Shown one piece after another: positions 1-10,996 of a DNA stretch of 58,444 nucleotides. A program made the translations under genes and the position numbers. The DNA lies in assembly GCA_947447355.1 (NCBI GenBank), contig CANFJF010000014.1, positions 1 through 58,444 on the forward strand, in the 5' to 3' direction. The notes below the pieces were generated by a model that was given only the letters and a program-made list of their open reading frames with translations, made no database searches and was not told the origin of the DNA. How positions within the stretch are numbered: position 1 is the first letter of the stretch; every line of letters starts with the position of its first letter. Source of the stretch: Comamonadaceae bacterium (lineage in GTDB: Bacteria > Pseudomonadota > Gammaproteobacteria > Burkholderiales > Burkholderiaceae_C).

Positions 1-270
1 CATCCGTACACGCAGACCTTGTTGTCCGCCAACTTGCCGGCCGACCCTGAAGCGTCATTGCACCGGCATGTTGCGCACGGGGAAATTCCCAGTCCTATCA
101 ATTTGCCGCCGGGTTGTTTGTTTGCGTCCCGGTGTCCGTTGGCGCTGGCTGACTGCGGTGTCCGTGCCCCGGCTTTGTTGCAAGTACATGCTCCGGACGG
201 TGATCTGAAGCAACATGCTGCGGCGTGCATCCGCATGGCCGATGGCTCGAACTGGCTCGCGCCGGTGTAA
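1..270 (+). CDS. Oligopeptide/dipeptide ABC transporter ATP-binding protein, C-terminal fragment
   Basis: The reading frame is open from the first base and ends at TAA 268-270, so only the last 89 residues are present. It opens with HPYTQTLLSA, the segment that follows the nucleotide-binding domain in Opp/Dpp-family ATPases. The family-specific C-terminal domain follows, with the GEIPSP and GCLFASRCPLALADC blocks. The cysteines (C-x5-C-x6-C plus a later AAAC) match the pattern seen in this family's C-terminal domain, which can bind an Fe-S cluster in some members. The protein would energise uptake of peptides or related solutes at the inner membrane. It lies 41 nt before a catabolic cluster on the same strand, so it may import that cluster's substrate. 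The Walker motifs lie outside the window. Confidence 0.85.
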   Translation, partial: HPYTQTLLSANLPADPEASLHRHVAHGEIPSPINLPPGCLFASRCPLALADCGVRAPALLQVHAPDGDLKQHAAACIRMADGSNWLAPV

Positions 271-311
271 TTTATTTTGACTCACTTACTTTGACCTGAA
301 AGCTCCTTCTT

Positions 312-1232
312 ATGGTGACCCCAGCTGCTCCCTCCGTGACCCACGCCTATCCCTTTGACCCGCTGAAAACGCGGCTCGGTTATGGAGCGATCGACATCGT
401 CGTCAACCTGTACACCCCCGAGGCGATTGCCGAAAAACGCATCCCGACCGACGATGATTTTCGCAGCAAGGTGCGACTCAAGTCGCCGTACAGCAACGGC
501 CTGACGATGGAGCAATACCTCGAAAAGATGGACCGCGCCGGCATCGAACGTTCCCTGCTGGTCGCGACGCGCTGCGGTGACTTGCGGGTGCGCGGTTCGA
601 CCGAAATTCCCTACCATTGGGTGGCAGAAATTTGTGCCAAGTACCCCGATCGCTTTTCCGGCTTGGCCGGGCTCGACCCCACGCGCGGCATCGCCGGTTT
701 GAAAGAACTCGATGTGGCGGTGAAGGAATACGGTTTTGTGGGCGCACATTTCTATCCGCACTGGTTTGACGAAGCGCCCGACAGCGCGGTTTGGTACCCG
801 TACTACGCCCGTTGCGCCGAACTCGACATCCCGGTGATGATGCAGGTGGGCCATTGTCTTGTGTACCAAAAAGACAGAAGGTTGCCGAATGTCGCGCGGC
901 CGATGACCTTGGACCGGGTCGCCATCCATTTTCCTGAACTCAACCTGATTGGTATTCACCTCGGTTACCCCTGGACAGACGAGATGATTTCAGTTTGCTG
1001 GAAACACCCCAACGTTTTCATGGCCGGCGATGCGTATGCCCCGAAGCACTGGCCGGAAGCGGCGGTCCACTATGCCAATACCTATGGACAAGATAAGTTT
1101 CTGTTTGGTACGGATTGGACGGTGATTGATCCTGAGCGTGCCATGGATGACATCGAAGGACTGAATTTCCGGCCTGAGCCCTTGCGCAAAATTTTGCGTG
1201 ACAACGCCATCAAGTTGTTCAAGTTCAAGTGA
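312..1232 (+). CDS. Amidohydrolase-2 family protein (ACMSD/LigY-like fold) with altered metal site
   Basis: A 306-residue protein of the amidohydrolase-2 TIM-barrel family (ACMSD, LigY and gamma-resorcylate decarboxylase relatives). These enzymes are cytoplasmic and usually hydrolyse or decarboxylate aromatic ring-cleavage products. Family features seen are IDIVVNLYTP on strand 1, GAHFYPHW in mid-barrel, GIHLGYPW and the C-terminal FGTDW aspartate. The strand-1 HxH metal pair of classical members is V30-V-N32 here, so metal binding is reduced or different. The next gene starts on a GTG inside this gene's stop region (4-nt overlap), which indicates co-transcription and translational coupling. 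The ATG start has no strong Shine-Dalgarno sequence. Family is secure; substrate is unknown. Confidence 0.8.
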   Translation: MVTPAAPSVTHAYPFDPLKTRLGYGAIDIVVNLYTPEAIAEKRIPTDDDFRSKVRLKSPYSNGLTMEQYLEKMDRAGIERSLLVATRCGDLRVRGSTEIPYHWVAEICAKYPDRFSGLAGLDPTRGIAGLKELDVAVKEYGFVGAHFYPHWFDEAPDSAVWYPYYARCAELDIPVMMQVGHCLVYQKDRRLPNVARPMTLDRVAIHFPELNLIGIHLGYPWTDEMISVCWKHPNVFMAGDAYAPKHWPEAAVHYANTYGQDKFLFGTDWTVIDPERAMDDIEGLNFRPEPLRKILRDNAIKLFKFK

Positions 1233-2767
1233 GCGCCGTGCTTCACAGTGCTCTGATCGACGAGTTGGTGAACATCGTCGGGCCTGCGAATGTCTGTTGC
1301 GATGAACCCACGCGCGAGTTAGCGTCCTCCGACCTTTTCCTGTGGTCAGGGGCAGTGCTAGCCGATGCTGTCGTTCGGCCCGGATCGACTGGGGAATTGG
1401 CGCAGGTCGTCGCAGTGCTGGCGCGTAACGGAACGGCCATCGTGCCGCGCGGCGCAGGCTTGTCGTACACGGCTGGCGCTGTTCCGCACAGGGCTGCGGT
1501 GGTCATTGACAGTCTGCGGCTGAATCAGGTCATTGTGCATGCGGACGACCTGTATGCCGTTGTGGGTGCAGGCACCAACTGGCAAGCACTGGCCGAAGCA
1601 CTCAAGCCGCATGGCCTTCGCGCAGCACAGATCAGCCCTATATCAGGCAGCCACAGCACTGTTGGTGGCACTGCATCGCAAAACATCCCTGGCGGACTTG
1701 ACAACATCCTTGGGCTGACCGTGGTGCTGGCCGATGGCTCGGTTGTGCACACCGGTTCGGCGGCCAGAGTGGGTGCATCGGCTTTTGCGCGTTATGCCGG
1801 GCCTGACCTGACCGGCCTGTTCCTTGGCGACTGTGGCGCTTTTGGCTTCAAAGCGGAAGTGGTGGTGCGCCTGACCGTCGAACGCGAAGCGGCCTTTGCC
1901 TCGTTCTCATTTCAAACTGCAGACGCCATGATGGCTGCGCTGGTCTGCCTGCGCCGCCGTGAGTTGGTAACGCGTGCCATGTCCATGGACTCATTAAAAG
2001 CCCAATCGGCGACGCGCGTGGATGTGGCCGAAGCGGCCAGCGTCGTCAAAGCGGTGGTCAAAGAAGCGGGTTCGATAGGCCGCGCCTTGAAAGATCTGGC
2101 GCAACTGGCAACTGGGCGAAGCGCTGTCAAGGACGCAGGTTGGTCGCTGCACCTGACCGTCGAAGCCGTCACAGAATCCTTGGCGCAGGGCCAGATGGAC
2201 TTAGCACGGGCCGTTTGTTGTGTCGATGGACAAGAAATCAACAACTTGATTCCCAAGACCCTGCGTGCCAAGCCTTACTCCATTCGGGGTCTGGTCGGCC
2301 CCGATGGCGAGCGCTGGGTTCCGGTGCACGCCATCCTGCCGTTGTCACGCGCTGAGGCCTGCATGCGCGCGTTGCAAGCGAAACTCACCAGTGAGGCTGC
2401 GGCAATGGCCACGGTCGGAATCAAACACTCATGGATCATCTCCACGATAGGCGCTTACGTCACGATCGAACCAATGTTTTACTGGCAAGACCAGCTCGAT
2501 GCAATTCATCTGGCGCATTTATCTGAACGTAATCAAACGCGTTTTGGTCAAGGCAGCGTCAACGCCGGCGCACGCGAATTACTGACGCGGCTGCGTGCCG
2601 AGTTGCGTGATGTGATGCGCGAGCACGATGCAGTGCACGGACAAATGGGGCGCTTCTATCCTTATTTACCGCTGCTTGACAGCGCGACGCAGACGCTGGT
2701 GTCGCGTATCAAACATGCTCTTGATCCCGCACGCACGATGAATCCAGGTGTGCTCGGTTTAATTTGA
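1229..2767 (+). CDS. FAD-linked oxidase (GlcD/VAO family)
   Basis: A 512-residue flavoprotein of the vanillyl-alcohol-oxidase/glycolate-oxidase GlcD type. The N-terminal FAD-binding domain (about residues 35-215) contains VPRGAGLSYTAGA and SGSHSTVGGTASQNIPGG, the two loops that hold the ADP and pyrophosphate of FAD. The C-terminal cap ends with DPARTMNPGVLGLI, like the family's usual LDPxxxLNPG tail. Such enzymes oxidise 2-hydroxy acids, alcohols or phenols. The GTG start overlaps the preceding stop by 4 nt, and the stop overlaps the next ORF's TTG. It probably acts between the amidohydrolase and the tandem hydrolase in one catabolic route. The substrate cannot be deduced from sequence. Confidence 0.82.
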   Translation: MSAVLHSALIDELVNIVGPANVCCDEPTRELASSDLFLWSGAVLADAVVRPGSTGELAQVVAVLARNGTAIVPRGAGLSYTAGAVPHRAAVVIDSLRLNQVIVHADDLYAVVGAGTNWQALAEALKPHGLRAAQISPISGSHSTVGGTASQNIPGGLDNILGLTVVLADGSVVHTGSAARVGASAFARYAGPDLTGLFLGDCGAFGFKAEVVVRLTVEREAAFASFSFQTADAMMAALVCLRRRELVTRAMSMDSLKAQSATRVDVAEAASVVKAVVKEAGSIGRALKDLAQLATGRSAVKDAGWSLHLTVEAVTESLAQGQMDLARAVCCVDGQEINNLIPKTLRAKPYSIRGLVGPDGERWVPVHAILPLSRAEACMRALQAKLTSEAAAMATVGIKHSWIISTIGAYVTIEPMFYWQDQLDAIHLAHLSERNQTRFGQGSVNAGARELLTRLRAELRDVMREHDAVHGQMGRFYPYLPLLDSATQTLVSRIKHALDPARTMNPGVLGLI

Positions 2768-4470
2768 AAGTCGACGGTATGCCCGCACACATTACCAAGC
2801 ATTTCGTCACGGTTGGCAGTCGCCGTCTGCATTACCACCGCGCCGGTGACGGCCCGGTGCTGGTGCTGCTGCATGCGTCAGCCTGCTCCGCCAAGGTGAT
2901 GCGCAGCCACATCGACCTGTTGTCCGAAAGCTTCACTGTGATCGCGCCAGACACGCCTGGCTTCGGTCTGTCAGATTTGCTACCGGTGCAGCAGGTGACC
3001 ACCGAAGACCTGGCTGATGCCCTTGCCGACACGCTGGATGCGCTGGGCATTGACCAAGTATCTGTCTACGGCCGGCATACGGGGGCGCAGATTGCGGTTG
3101 AATTCGCCGCCCGCCATCCCGCCCGCTGTGCCATGGCGCTGACTGATGGCTTTCCGGTTTACACCATTGAAGAACGCATCAAACGTTTGGCCGGTTACTT
3201 GCCGCCCATCGTGCCGGAGTTCGACGGCTCGCACCTGCTCTGGATCTGGTTCCGTTACCGCGAGCAGCATGTGTTCTGGCCGTGGAATGCGCAAGACTTA
3301 GCGCACCGCGCCGACACCGACGTGCCGGACCTCGATTTCTTGCATCGGGGTGTCATTGAGTTGTTGGAGGCCGGAGATGGCTACCGTATTGGTTATGCCA
3401 CGGCCTACCGCCATCGGGGCCTGGAGGTGGTTGCCGATCTGACCGTTCCGGTGTGCTTCGGCGGTCGTCCGGGCGATAGCCAAGGACACACCCCCGACAT
3501 GATGCCCGCCGGCACCTGGACGCAGCAACTGCCGCGGGATAAACAAGAGGCCCTGCAGGTTGAACACCAGCTTTTACGGCAACACCCTGCGAGAGGAACT
3601 GCGCCAATAGCCCCTGCATGCAGTGCAGTGAACGGACGTTCGACCACCAATTACCTGGACATTGACGGCCGTATGGTGTTGGTGCGCAGCATCGGTGACC
3701 TTCATGCAGCACCGCCATTGCTGATCTTCCATCGCTTGCCCGGCTCCTCTGCCTTGTATGACCCCTTAATCTGCGCAATCGGCAAGTCTCGGCCAGTCCT
3801 GGCCCTCGACCTGCCGGGTCATGGGGAATCGGATGCACTTGCCGATGCCGCACAGAGCGTTGAAGCATGGCTCAATTCGGTGCTGTCTATTCTTGATCGT
3901 CTAAGCATTTCGACCTGCCACGTGTACGCACACAACGGCGGCGCAACGGTGGCCGTTGAGTTGGCCCTTCGGCACCCAAAGCGCGTTGTCAGCTTGTTGC
4001 TTGATGCACCGGTTTGCCTCGCGCCCAACGAACAGGACTCGATAGGTTCATCCTGGCTCCAGGGTGTGGAGCCGGTGACCCCCACTTGGGATGGGAGCCA
4101 CCTGCTGCGCGTCTGGCACATGCGGCGAGACATGGCCCTGTGGTGGCCATGGTTTGATAAAAAAAGACAACGCGCACGGACAGTGACCCCGCGCATTGAC
4201 CCCGCTGAACTGACGCTGGAGGTTCGCGAAATCATGAAGCAACCTGGCAGTTTTGCACCCGCATGGCGCGCCGTGATGGACTACCCGATGCAAGCGCAGT
4301 TGGCACAGACCACGCAACCCTGTTTGCTGATCAGTGCGAAGGCGGATGTGTTTGAGCCCTGCCTGCAGCAGGCTGCTGTGGCCAGACCAGGTCTGCTCCC
4401 CGTGAGGGTTGACGATGACTGGGCAGCCCGTGCCCAAGCGATGGTTGATTTCATTGGCAAGATCGAGTGA
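2764..4470 (+). CDS. Tandem alpha/beta-hydrolase fusion with non-serine nucleophile elbows
   Basis: The ORF is 568 residues from TTG 2764 or 563 from ATG 2779. The ATG is a likely alternative start because the protein then begins at MPAHITKHF; residue numbers use it. It holds two alpha/beta-hydrolase domains, about residues 8-265 and 290-563. Domain 1 has LLHASACS and DTPGFGLSD; domain 2 has IFHRLPGSS and DLPGHGESD. The nucleophile elbow GxSxG reads GRHTG in domain 1 (His100) and AHNGG in domain 2 (Asn386), so neither has the catalytic serine. Both cap regions share DGSHLL followed by a WPW motif, which supports internal duplication. Relatives with G-x-H-T-G elbows exist among uncharacterised hydrolases. 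Function may be C-C or C-N cleavage, lyase chemistry or binding; this is unresolved. Confidence 0.8.
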   Translation: MKVDGMPAHITKHFVTVGSRRLHYHRAGDGPVLVLLHASACSAKVMRSHIDLLSESFTVIAPDTPGFGLSDLLPVQQVTTEDLADALADTLDALGIDQVSVYGRHTGAQIAVEFAARHPARCAMALTDGFPVYTIEERIKRLAGYLPPIVPEFDGSHLLWIWFRYREQHVFWPWNAQDLAHRADTDVPDLDFLHRGVIELLEAGDGYRIGYATAYRHRGLEVVADLTVPVCFGGRPGDSQGHTPDMMPAGTWTQQLPRDKQEALQVEHQLLRQHPARGTAPIAPACSAVNGRSTTNYLDIDGRMVLVRSIGDLHAAPPLLIFHRLPGSSALYDPLICAIGKSRPVLALDLPGHGESDALADAAQSVEAWLNSVLSILDRLSISTCHVYAHNGGATVAVELALRHPKRVVSLLLDAPVCLAPNEQDSIGSSWLQGVEPVTPTWDGSHLLRVWHMRRDMALWWPWFDKKRQRARTVTPRIDPAELTLEVREIMKQPGSFAPAWRAVMDYPMQAQLAQTTQPCLLISAKADVFEPCLQQAAVARPGLLPVRVDDDWAARAQAMVDFIGKIE

Positions 4471-4499
4471 CGCACACACGAACTGGCCATTGGCACACC

Positions 4500-6449
4500 T
4501 CAGGCGGTGGCGGTCTCTATTTGATCGGTCAGCTCTAACCAACGTTCTTCGAGTTGCTGTAGCTCAGCGTCAACGGCTTTGAGACGCTTGCCGGCTTGTG
4601 CCATGTCGGCGACAACTGTAGTGGCTGCCAACTTGGCTTCCAATGGCAGTCGTTCAGCGCTCAGGGCCTTCATCTGTTGGTCAACTTTGTCGAGTTCCTT
4701 TTTCAAGGGCTTGACGGTGTCCGAACTTTTAGGTGCGGCGGCAGCGGCTTTGACGCTGGTTGCCGCTTGCGTGGCCGCCACGTTGGCTGACTTTTTAGCG
4801 ACTTCGCGTTGGCGCTTGGCTTCGTCGAGCAGGTAGCGCTGGTAGTCGTCGAGGTCGCCGTCGAATGGTGCAACACCACCGTGCGAGACCATCCAGAATT
4901 CGTCGCAGACCGCGCGTAACAATGCCCGGTCGTGGCTGACCAGCATGACAGTGCCCTCAAACTCGTTGAGCGCCATCGACAAGGCTTCGCGGGTGGCCAA
5001 ATCCAAGTGATTGGTTGGTTCATCCAGCAGCAACAGGTTAGGGCGCTGCCAGACGATCATGCACAGCACCAAACGGGCTTTTTCGCCGCCGCTCATGCTG
5101 CCGACGGTCTGCTTGACCATGTCGCCACCAAAATTGAACTGGCCCAGGAAGCTGCGCAGGTCTTGTTCGCGGGTTTGCTGACCGCTGATCTTGCCGGCTG
5201 CCGTGACTTCTTTCACGAGGCGGATCATGTGCTCAAGCGGGTTGTCAGCCGGCCGCAGCACGTCGAGTTCTTGCTGTGCAAAGTAGCCGATGTTCAGGCC
5301 TTTGCCTTCTAACATCTCGCCTTCAATCGGTGCCAGCGCCCGCGCCACGGTTTTCACCAGGGTTGATTTGCCTTGGCCGTTGGCGCCCAAAATACCAATA
5401 CGCTGACCGGCCAGCACAGACTTGCTGACGTTTTGCACGATGACCGTCGGCGGTGTGCCTTCCGGCGCGTCTTCAGGGGCAGGGTAGCCAAAATAGGCGT
5501 TCTGCATTGACAGCATCGGGTTGGGCAGGTTGGCCGGCTCTTTGAACTCAAAGGTGAAGTCAGCCTCGGCCAGCAGCGGCGCGATTTTCTCCATGCGGTC
5601 CAGGGCTTTGACGCGACTTTGCGCTTGCTTGGCTTTGCTGGCCTTGGCCTTGAAGCGGGCAATGAACTTTTGCAAGTGGGCAATTTTGTCTTGCTGCTTG
5701 TTGAAAGCGCCTTGTTGCAGGGCCATTTGCTCGGCGCGCAGGTCTTCAAACTTGCTGTAGTTGCCGCCGTAGCGTGTGAGCTTGGAACTTTCAATATGCA
5801 CGGTGACGTCGGTCACGGCGTCCAAGAATTCGCGGTCATGGCTGATGACCAGCATGGTGCCTTGGTAACGTTTGAGCCAAGCCTCTAGCCAGACCAAGGC
5901 GTCCAAGTCCAAGTGGTTGGTCGGCTCGTCGAGCAGCAGCAAGTCTGAGGGGCACATCAGCGCGCGGGCCAATTGCAGGCGCATGCGCCAGCCGCCTGAG
6001 AAGCTGTTGACCGGGTTGTCGATTTCGCTGAGCTTGAAGCCGAGGCCGAGTATCAAAGCTTGGGCGCGTGCAGGAGCGTCGAGCGCGCCGGAGTCGTACA
6101 AGTTCATGTATGCGTTGGCCATGCGGTCGCCGTCGCCGCTGGCATCTGCGGCATCGACCTCTGCCTGTGCCGCGAGCAACACGATGTCGCCTTCGATCAC
6201 GTAGCTGGTGGCGCTTTGCTCGGTCTCGGGCATGTCCTGAGCGACCTGCGCCATGCGCCATTGCGCCGGAATATAGTATTCGCCGCCGTCTTCGTGCAGG
6301 GTGCCGTTGAGCATCGCAAACAGCGAGGACTTGCCCGCGCCATTGCGACCGACCAAGCCGATTTTTTCGCTAGGGTTCAGGCTGATCGACGCACTGTCGA
6401 GAATCACTTTGGCGCCACGGCGAAGCACCACATTTTTAAGGGTAATCAT
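4500..6449 (-). CDS. yheS: ABC-F family ATPase, YheS-like
   Basis: A soluble ABC-F protein of 649 residues from ATG 6449; the ORF extends upstream to 6512, but family members begin at MITLKNVVLRRG. Domain 1 has GRNGAGKS, FSGGWRMR and LLLLDEPTNHLD. Domain 2 has GANGQGKS, MSGGEKAR and a second LLLLDEPTNHLD. The linker between domains is charged and helical, and the last ~100 residues form an Ala/Lys-rich coiled coil. There are no membrane segments, so it is a ribosome-associated translation factor rather than a transporter. N-terminal similarity and length fit Escherichia coli YheS better than Uup or EttA. It lies 100 nt downstream of prmB on the same strand and converges with the tandem hydrolase. 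Confidence 0.9.
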   Translation of the reverse strand: MITLKNVVLRRGAKVILDSASISLNPSEKIGLVGRNGAGKSSLFAMLNGTLHEDGGEYYIPAQWRMAQVAQDMPETEQSATSYVIEGDIVLLAAQAEVDAADASGDGDRMANAYMNLYDSGALDAPARAQALILGLGFKLSEIDNPVNSFSGGWRMRLQLARALMCPSDLLLLDEPTNHLDLDALVWLEAWLKRYQGTMLVISHDREFLDAVTDVTVHIESSKLTRYGGNYSKFEDLRAEQMALQQGAFNKQQDKIAHLQKFIARFKAKASKAKQAQSRVKALDRMEKIAPLLAEADFTFEFKEPANLPNPMLSMQNAYFGYPAPEDAPEGTPPTVIVQNVSKSVLAGQRIGILGANGQGKSTLVKTVARALAPIEGEMLEGKGLNIGYFAQQELDVLRPADNPLEHMIRLVKEVTAAGKISGQQTREQDLRSFLGQFNFGGDMVKQTVGSMSGGEKARLVLCMIVWQRPNLLLLDEPTNHLDLATREALSMALNEFEGTVMLVSHDRALLRAVCDEFWMVSHGGVAPFDGDLDDYQRYLLDEAKRQREVAKKSANVAATQAATSVKAAAAAPKSSDTVKPLKKELDKVDQQMKALSAERLPLEAKLAATTVVADMAQAGKRLKAVDAELQQLEERWLELTDQIETATA

Positions 6450-6549
6450 TGAAGAACAGACAAAAGATAAGGGAAAGGCGCTTCCACCGTGAGATGTTGG
6501 CGCTGCCGTCAAAGCCTGTTGGCCTCCCGAAGACGGCGATTCAAAAAAT

Positions 6550-9439
<2,890 letters not shown>

Positions 9440-9499
9440 GTTGGTTTTTATTTCAGGAGAAGTTTAAAAAGAATCGGAGAAAAAGAAGCCCAATCCGTT

Positions 9500-10729
9500 T
9501 CATGCCGTTTTTGCGCCGAAAGACCGGCAAAACTGTACGATACGTTCTGCCGCTTCGCGGCATTCGGCGGTCTCTGCCACCAAGGCCATGCGGATCCGGC
9601 CAGCGCCAGGGTTGAAAAGTTTGCCGTCAGCCCCTAGCGCTTCGCGCGCCAAGTAGCTGCCGGGCAAAACCACCACATTGTATTGAGCCAGCAATTGGCT
9701 GGAAAAATCGGTGTCAGAACCGGCAAAGTTGGCCGGAATTTCAGCCCACAAATAAAATCCAGCGTCCGGCAAAGCGACATTCAACACACTGGCCAGCAGC
9801 GGAGTGACTTCAGCGAATTTTTTCCGGTAAAGCTCGCGATTCAGCACCACATGCGCTTCGTCGTCCCAGGCTGCGCGGCTGGCGGCTTGCACCACCGGGC
9901 TCATGGCGCTGCCGTGGTAGGTGCGGTAGAGCAAAAACGCTTTCATGATGTCAGCGTCACCGGCGACAAAACCGCTGCGTAGGCCCGGCACATTGCTGCG
10001 CTTGGACAGGCTGGTGAGCGCCACCAGGTTTTTGAAGTCGTGCCGTCCCAATGCGATGGCCGCCTCAAGGCAGCCAAGAGGCGCTTCTTCGCGGAAGTAA
10101 ATCTCGCTGTAACACTCGTCCGAGGCGATCACGAAGCCGTATTGGTCGCTCAGCGCAAACAACTGTTTCCATTCGGACAGACCGATCACCGAGCCGGTCG
10201 GGTTGCCCGGTGAACAGACAATGAGTAACTGCGTTTTGGCCCAGACCGTAGCCGGCACCGCCGACCAGTCAATGCCAAAGTTACGGGCCGGGTCGCTGGG
10301 GGCATAAAAAACGTCAGCGCCAGCCAACAAAGCCGCACCTTCGTAAATTTGATAAAACGGATTCGGTGACACGACTGTGGCCCCAACCTGCGTCGGGTCA
10401 ATGATGGTTTGCGTCAGCGCAAACAGCGCCTCACGCGAGCCATTCACAGGCAGCAACTGCTTGGCGGGATCGACCGCCACGCCATAGCGACGCTGCAACC
10501 AGTTGGCCATGGATTGCCGCAGTACCGGCTCGCCCAGCGTGCCGGGGTAACTGGCCAAACCCGCCAAGCTGGCCGTCAGCGCAGTTTTGATCAGCTCCGG
10601 CGTGGCGTGGCGCGGCTCGCCGATGCCCAGACTGATCGGGCGGTAAGCCGGATTTGGTGTGACCGTGGCGTGAAGCTGGCGCAGCCGTTCAAAAGGGTAG
10701 GGCTGCAGACGTGAGAGCAGTGGATTCAT
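9500..10729 (-). CDS. dapC: N-succinyldiaminopimelate aminotransferase
   Basis: A 409-residue fold-type I PLP aminotransferase. The PLP-lysine lies in SLSKRSNVPGLRSGF (Lys243). Other family features are the PGNPTG loop (174-179), SDECYSEI and a C-terminal arginine region (GRIRMALV). It transaminates N-succinyl-2-amino-6-ketopimelate with glutamate. The position directly before dapD and dapE makes DapC more likely than a general aspartate aminotransferase. It begins 82 nt after the small membrane ORF of the symporter module. Confidence 0.93.
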   Translation of the reverse strand: MNPLLSRLQPYPFERLRQLHATVTPNPAYRPISLGIGEPRHATPELIKTALTASLAGLASYPGTLGEPVLRQSMANWLQRRYGVAVDPAKQLLPVNGSREALFALTQTIIDPTQVGATVVSPNPFYQIYEGAALLAGADVFYAPSDPARNFGIDWSAVPATVWAKTQLLIVCSPGNPTGSVIGLSEWKQLFALSDQYGFVIASDECYSEIYFREEAPLGCLEAAIALGRHDFKNLVALTSLSKRSNVPGLRSGFVAGDADIMKAFLLYRTYHGSAMSPVVQAASRAAWDDEAHVVLNRELYRKKFAEVTPLLASVLNVALPDAGFYLWAEIPANFAGSDTDFSSQLLAQYNVVVLPGSYLAREALGADGKLFNPGAGRIRMALVAETAECREAAERIVQFCRSFGAKTA

Positions 10730-10810
10730 CCGAGCATTATCGAGGATGAAGCGCGCTCTGTTGAACAGCGCGCTGATCTCAGACGCTTGAATCTGATGGG
10801 CTGGGCTGGC

Positions 10811-10942
10811 TCAAACCAGGTCTTTGCCTTCACGCTTGGCTTTGCGGATGTCACGAAACAGGCTGACGCACAGCACCGCCATCACTGTGGCGGCAATCAC
10901 TGGCCAGATCAGCACATAAAGTGTCAAATAAAAATGGGACAT
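10811..10942 (-). CDS. Small membrane protein, putative symporter accessory subunit (43 aa)
   Basis: A short ORF found by reading the minus strand between the symporter and dapC. The translation begins MSHFYLTLYVLIWPVIAATV and ends in a basic tail rich in Lys/Arg (RDIRKAKREGKDLV). It has one membrane span at about residues 5-29, and the positive-inside rule puts the C-terminus in the cytoplasm. An AGGAG Shine-Dalgarno sequence lies at good spacing (rc 10946-10956). It starts 54 nt after the stop of the sodium:solute symporter, on the same strand. Many SSS-family symporters of Burkholderiales have such a tiny partner; a stabilising or regulatory subunit is inferred. Confidence 0.75.
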   Translation of the reverse strand: MSHFYLTLYVLIWPVIAATVMAVLCVSLFRDIRKAKREGKDLV

Positions 10943-10996
10943 TGCTTTTCTCCTGTGGACAGGTTGTTGGGTTGCTTAACCAGTCTTTGTTAGCGG

